From Byssothecium circinans (Eukaryota > Ascomycota > Dothideomycetes > Pleosporales > Massarinaceae): 61,731 bases of DNA. The notes below the pieces were generated by a model. It did no database searches. It was not told the DNA's origin and was given only the letters and a program-made list of their open reading frames with translations. The stretch spans positions 162,218 through 223,948 of the forward strand of contig ML976980.1 of the NCBI GenBank assembly GCA_010015675.1, given 5' to 3'. The translations under genes were made by a program, and so were the position numbers. The number at the start of each line of letters is the position of its first letter. The stretch's first letter is position 1. Shown here piece after piece: positions 60,298 to 61,731 of this stretch.

Positions 60298-61080
60298 ATA
60301 TAAAGTACTACTAAGATAGCTAATATAAAGTACTACTAAAGTAGCTATACTACTAAAGTAGCTACTTTTCCTTAGTAATACTAATACTATACTTATTATA
60401 AAATACCTTAACTAATAAATATAATACTTACTTAGTAAGAAGGTAAGATTAAGCTTACTTTTTCAGCTTACTATTTAGGCTAATTTAAAAGCCTCTAATA
60501 TACTACTAAGGCTTTTAATATTTATTATTAGAAACTCTTTATATACTTTAATAGAACTACCTTTTAACTAATAATAGTACTAAACTATTTAAAACTATTC
60601 TTAACTAAAGAGGATACGCTTATCTAATATATCCTTAACTTTAATTTATAAGAATTCGCGCCTATACTAAGTAAAGTATTAGATATAGTAAATAAACTAC
60701 TAGGTAAGTAAAGTAGTAAAAAAGTAAGCCTTAACTAGACTAAATAGTTTATAAACTATTTAGAATAGTTATAAATAGTCTAAAACTATTTAAAGGACTA
60801 TTAAAGGCTACTATAGGAAAATCCTAAGGTAGTTAGCGTATAGTTTAAGCTTATATAGGATACTAAAGTAAAGTATAGCATATATAATAATAATAATATA
60901 TATAACTTTATTACGACTAGCTTTTAGATAGGTATTATTAGCTCTATAAAAGTAGTTACTAGCTTAGAGAAGTAAGTAAAGCCTATAATAGTTTAGCTAG
61001 GTAATAAAAAGTAGGTAATAAAGATTAATAGTATATATTTAAATAGTATATTTACCCTACTATTTATTATATATAAAGAA
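60298..61080 (+). mobile_element. Second Fot1/pogo copy, truncated by a later insertion
   Basis: It begins at 60323 with two 17-bp units of the form CTACTAAAGTAGCTATA and continues on the plus strand through the same helix-turn-helix region (60600-60720) and DDE-block region (60880-60960) as the 58358-60208 copy. It stops where the 61083 element starts. A 25-bp partial duplicate of the end lies at 60298-60322. No frame is usable. Confidence 0.8.
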
Positions 61081-61082
61081 TA

Positions 61083-61731
61083 ACGTATTCTACTATCGAG
61101 CGCGCTAAACTATCAAGCGCGCTAAAATTCCTTAGCAGGAAAATGAAAGATTCAACCTTTAATAATAATTTAAATACTAAAGCTATTAAGCTGAAATTTT
61201 AAATACAGATATATATAATATAGACCTAAAGGATTATGAAAAAATATTCTAGGATTTCTAATAGCTTAGTAAGCTATATAGGTATAGAGAATACTAGGCT
61301 ACTTTAAGTATATAGCATATAAATACCTACTAAACTAGCTAAATAAGTTATAATAACTTTAGAGCTAGTTTATATATATATAATACACCTATTAGTACTA
61401 AAATTATAGCATGCAACCTAGACCTATTAGAGAATTAGCGTAGAGAGGGTAGAGATTCCTAAAATTAGAAAAATATAATTAAATATTTTATCTAGCTAGA
61501 TATTCTTACTTCTATTCTTTTAATAAACTTTTTATATATATATAGTAGTAATATAAATAGTTAGCTATAAGAAAATAGCTTATATAAGCTATATTATAAG
61601 GTAGTATTAGAATTTTTATAAAAATCTATACTTTTAAAGCTAGATCTTTTAGTTTAAAAGGTATTTACTTACTTTAAACTTATATATAGCTTTATTTAGT
61701 ATATACTATTCTCCTCCTAAGAAGAAAGTAT
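61083..61731. mobile_element. Third non-autonomous TIR element, continuing past the window
   Basis: Starts ACGTATTCTACTATCGAGCG with two 17-bp units whose core is CGAGCGCGCT, then a subterminal GATTCAACCTTTAATAATAA. The interior is the reverse complement, with substitutions, of the element at 48060-49000. The other end is outside the window. Confidence 0.85.

Overview
This is a window of nuclear DNA from a filamentous ascomycete (Pezizomycotina, most likely Dothideomycetes). The evidence is introns of about 45-75 nt with GTAAGT-type donors and CTAAC/CTGAC branch sites, conserved fungal housekeeping genes, a HET-domain gene, an arginine attenuator peptide uORF, and transposons whose decay is dominated by C-to-T and G-to-A change, the signature expected of repeat-induced point mutation (RIP). 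The class-level assignment is inference.

Layout. 1-1548 is the decayed 5' part of a hAT transposase on the minus strand, cut by the window edge. 1920-4792 is a two-exon HET-domain gene with an acidic Ser/Asp tail. 5458-39180 is ordinary gene-dense DNA: ISY1 (splicing), CCT8 (chaperonin), an AIM9/APH-like kinase fold protein, mitoribosomal mL46, an MDR oxidoreductase, a DUF300/TMEM184 membrane protein, an Acinus-like SAP/RGG protein, a tRNA-like locus, a broken RS-repeat gene, a GRAM-VASt sterol-transfer protein, an MIT/coiled-coil protein, arginine-specific carbamoyl-phosphate synthase small subunit with its split uORF, a ten-exon GH3 beta-glucosidase and a regulator with two tandem Zn2Cys6 clusters. 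39565-49056 is an AT-rich nest: a TA-flanked terminal-inverted-repeat (TIR) element is split by a chromodomain Ty3/gypsy retrotransposon (two 460-bp LTRs, AATAT target duplication), which itself holds a second TIR element with a 455-base assembly gap. 50288-57924 is a gene island with CDC42, a long low-complexity protein and a cupin-like protein. 58358 to the end is a second AT-rich block with two decayed Fot1/pogo transposons and one end of a further TIR element.

The genes are not an operon or an obvious biosynthetic cluster; they are independent fungal genes, several in divergent pairs sharing 0.4-0.5 kb promoters. Exon joins were worked out by hand from splice signals, reading phase and family conservation; every multi-exon model given here sums to whole codons. 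The most informative items are the three-exon arginine attenuator peptide with a 13-nt microexon, the paired 17-bp units inside the TIRs whose core differs between copies but is shared within a copy, the clean three-level transposon nesting, and the tandem Zn2Cys6 protein.
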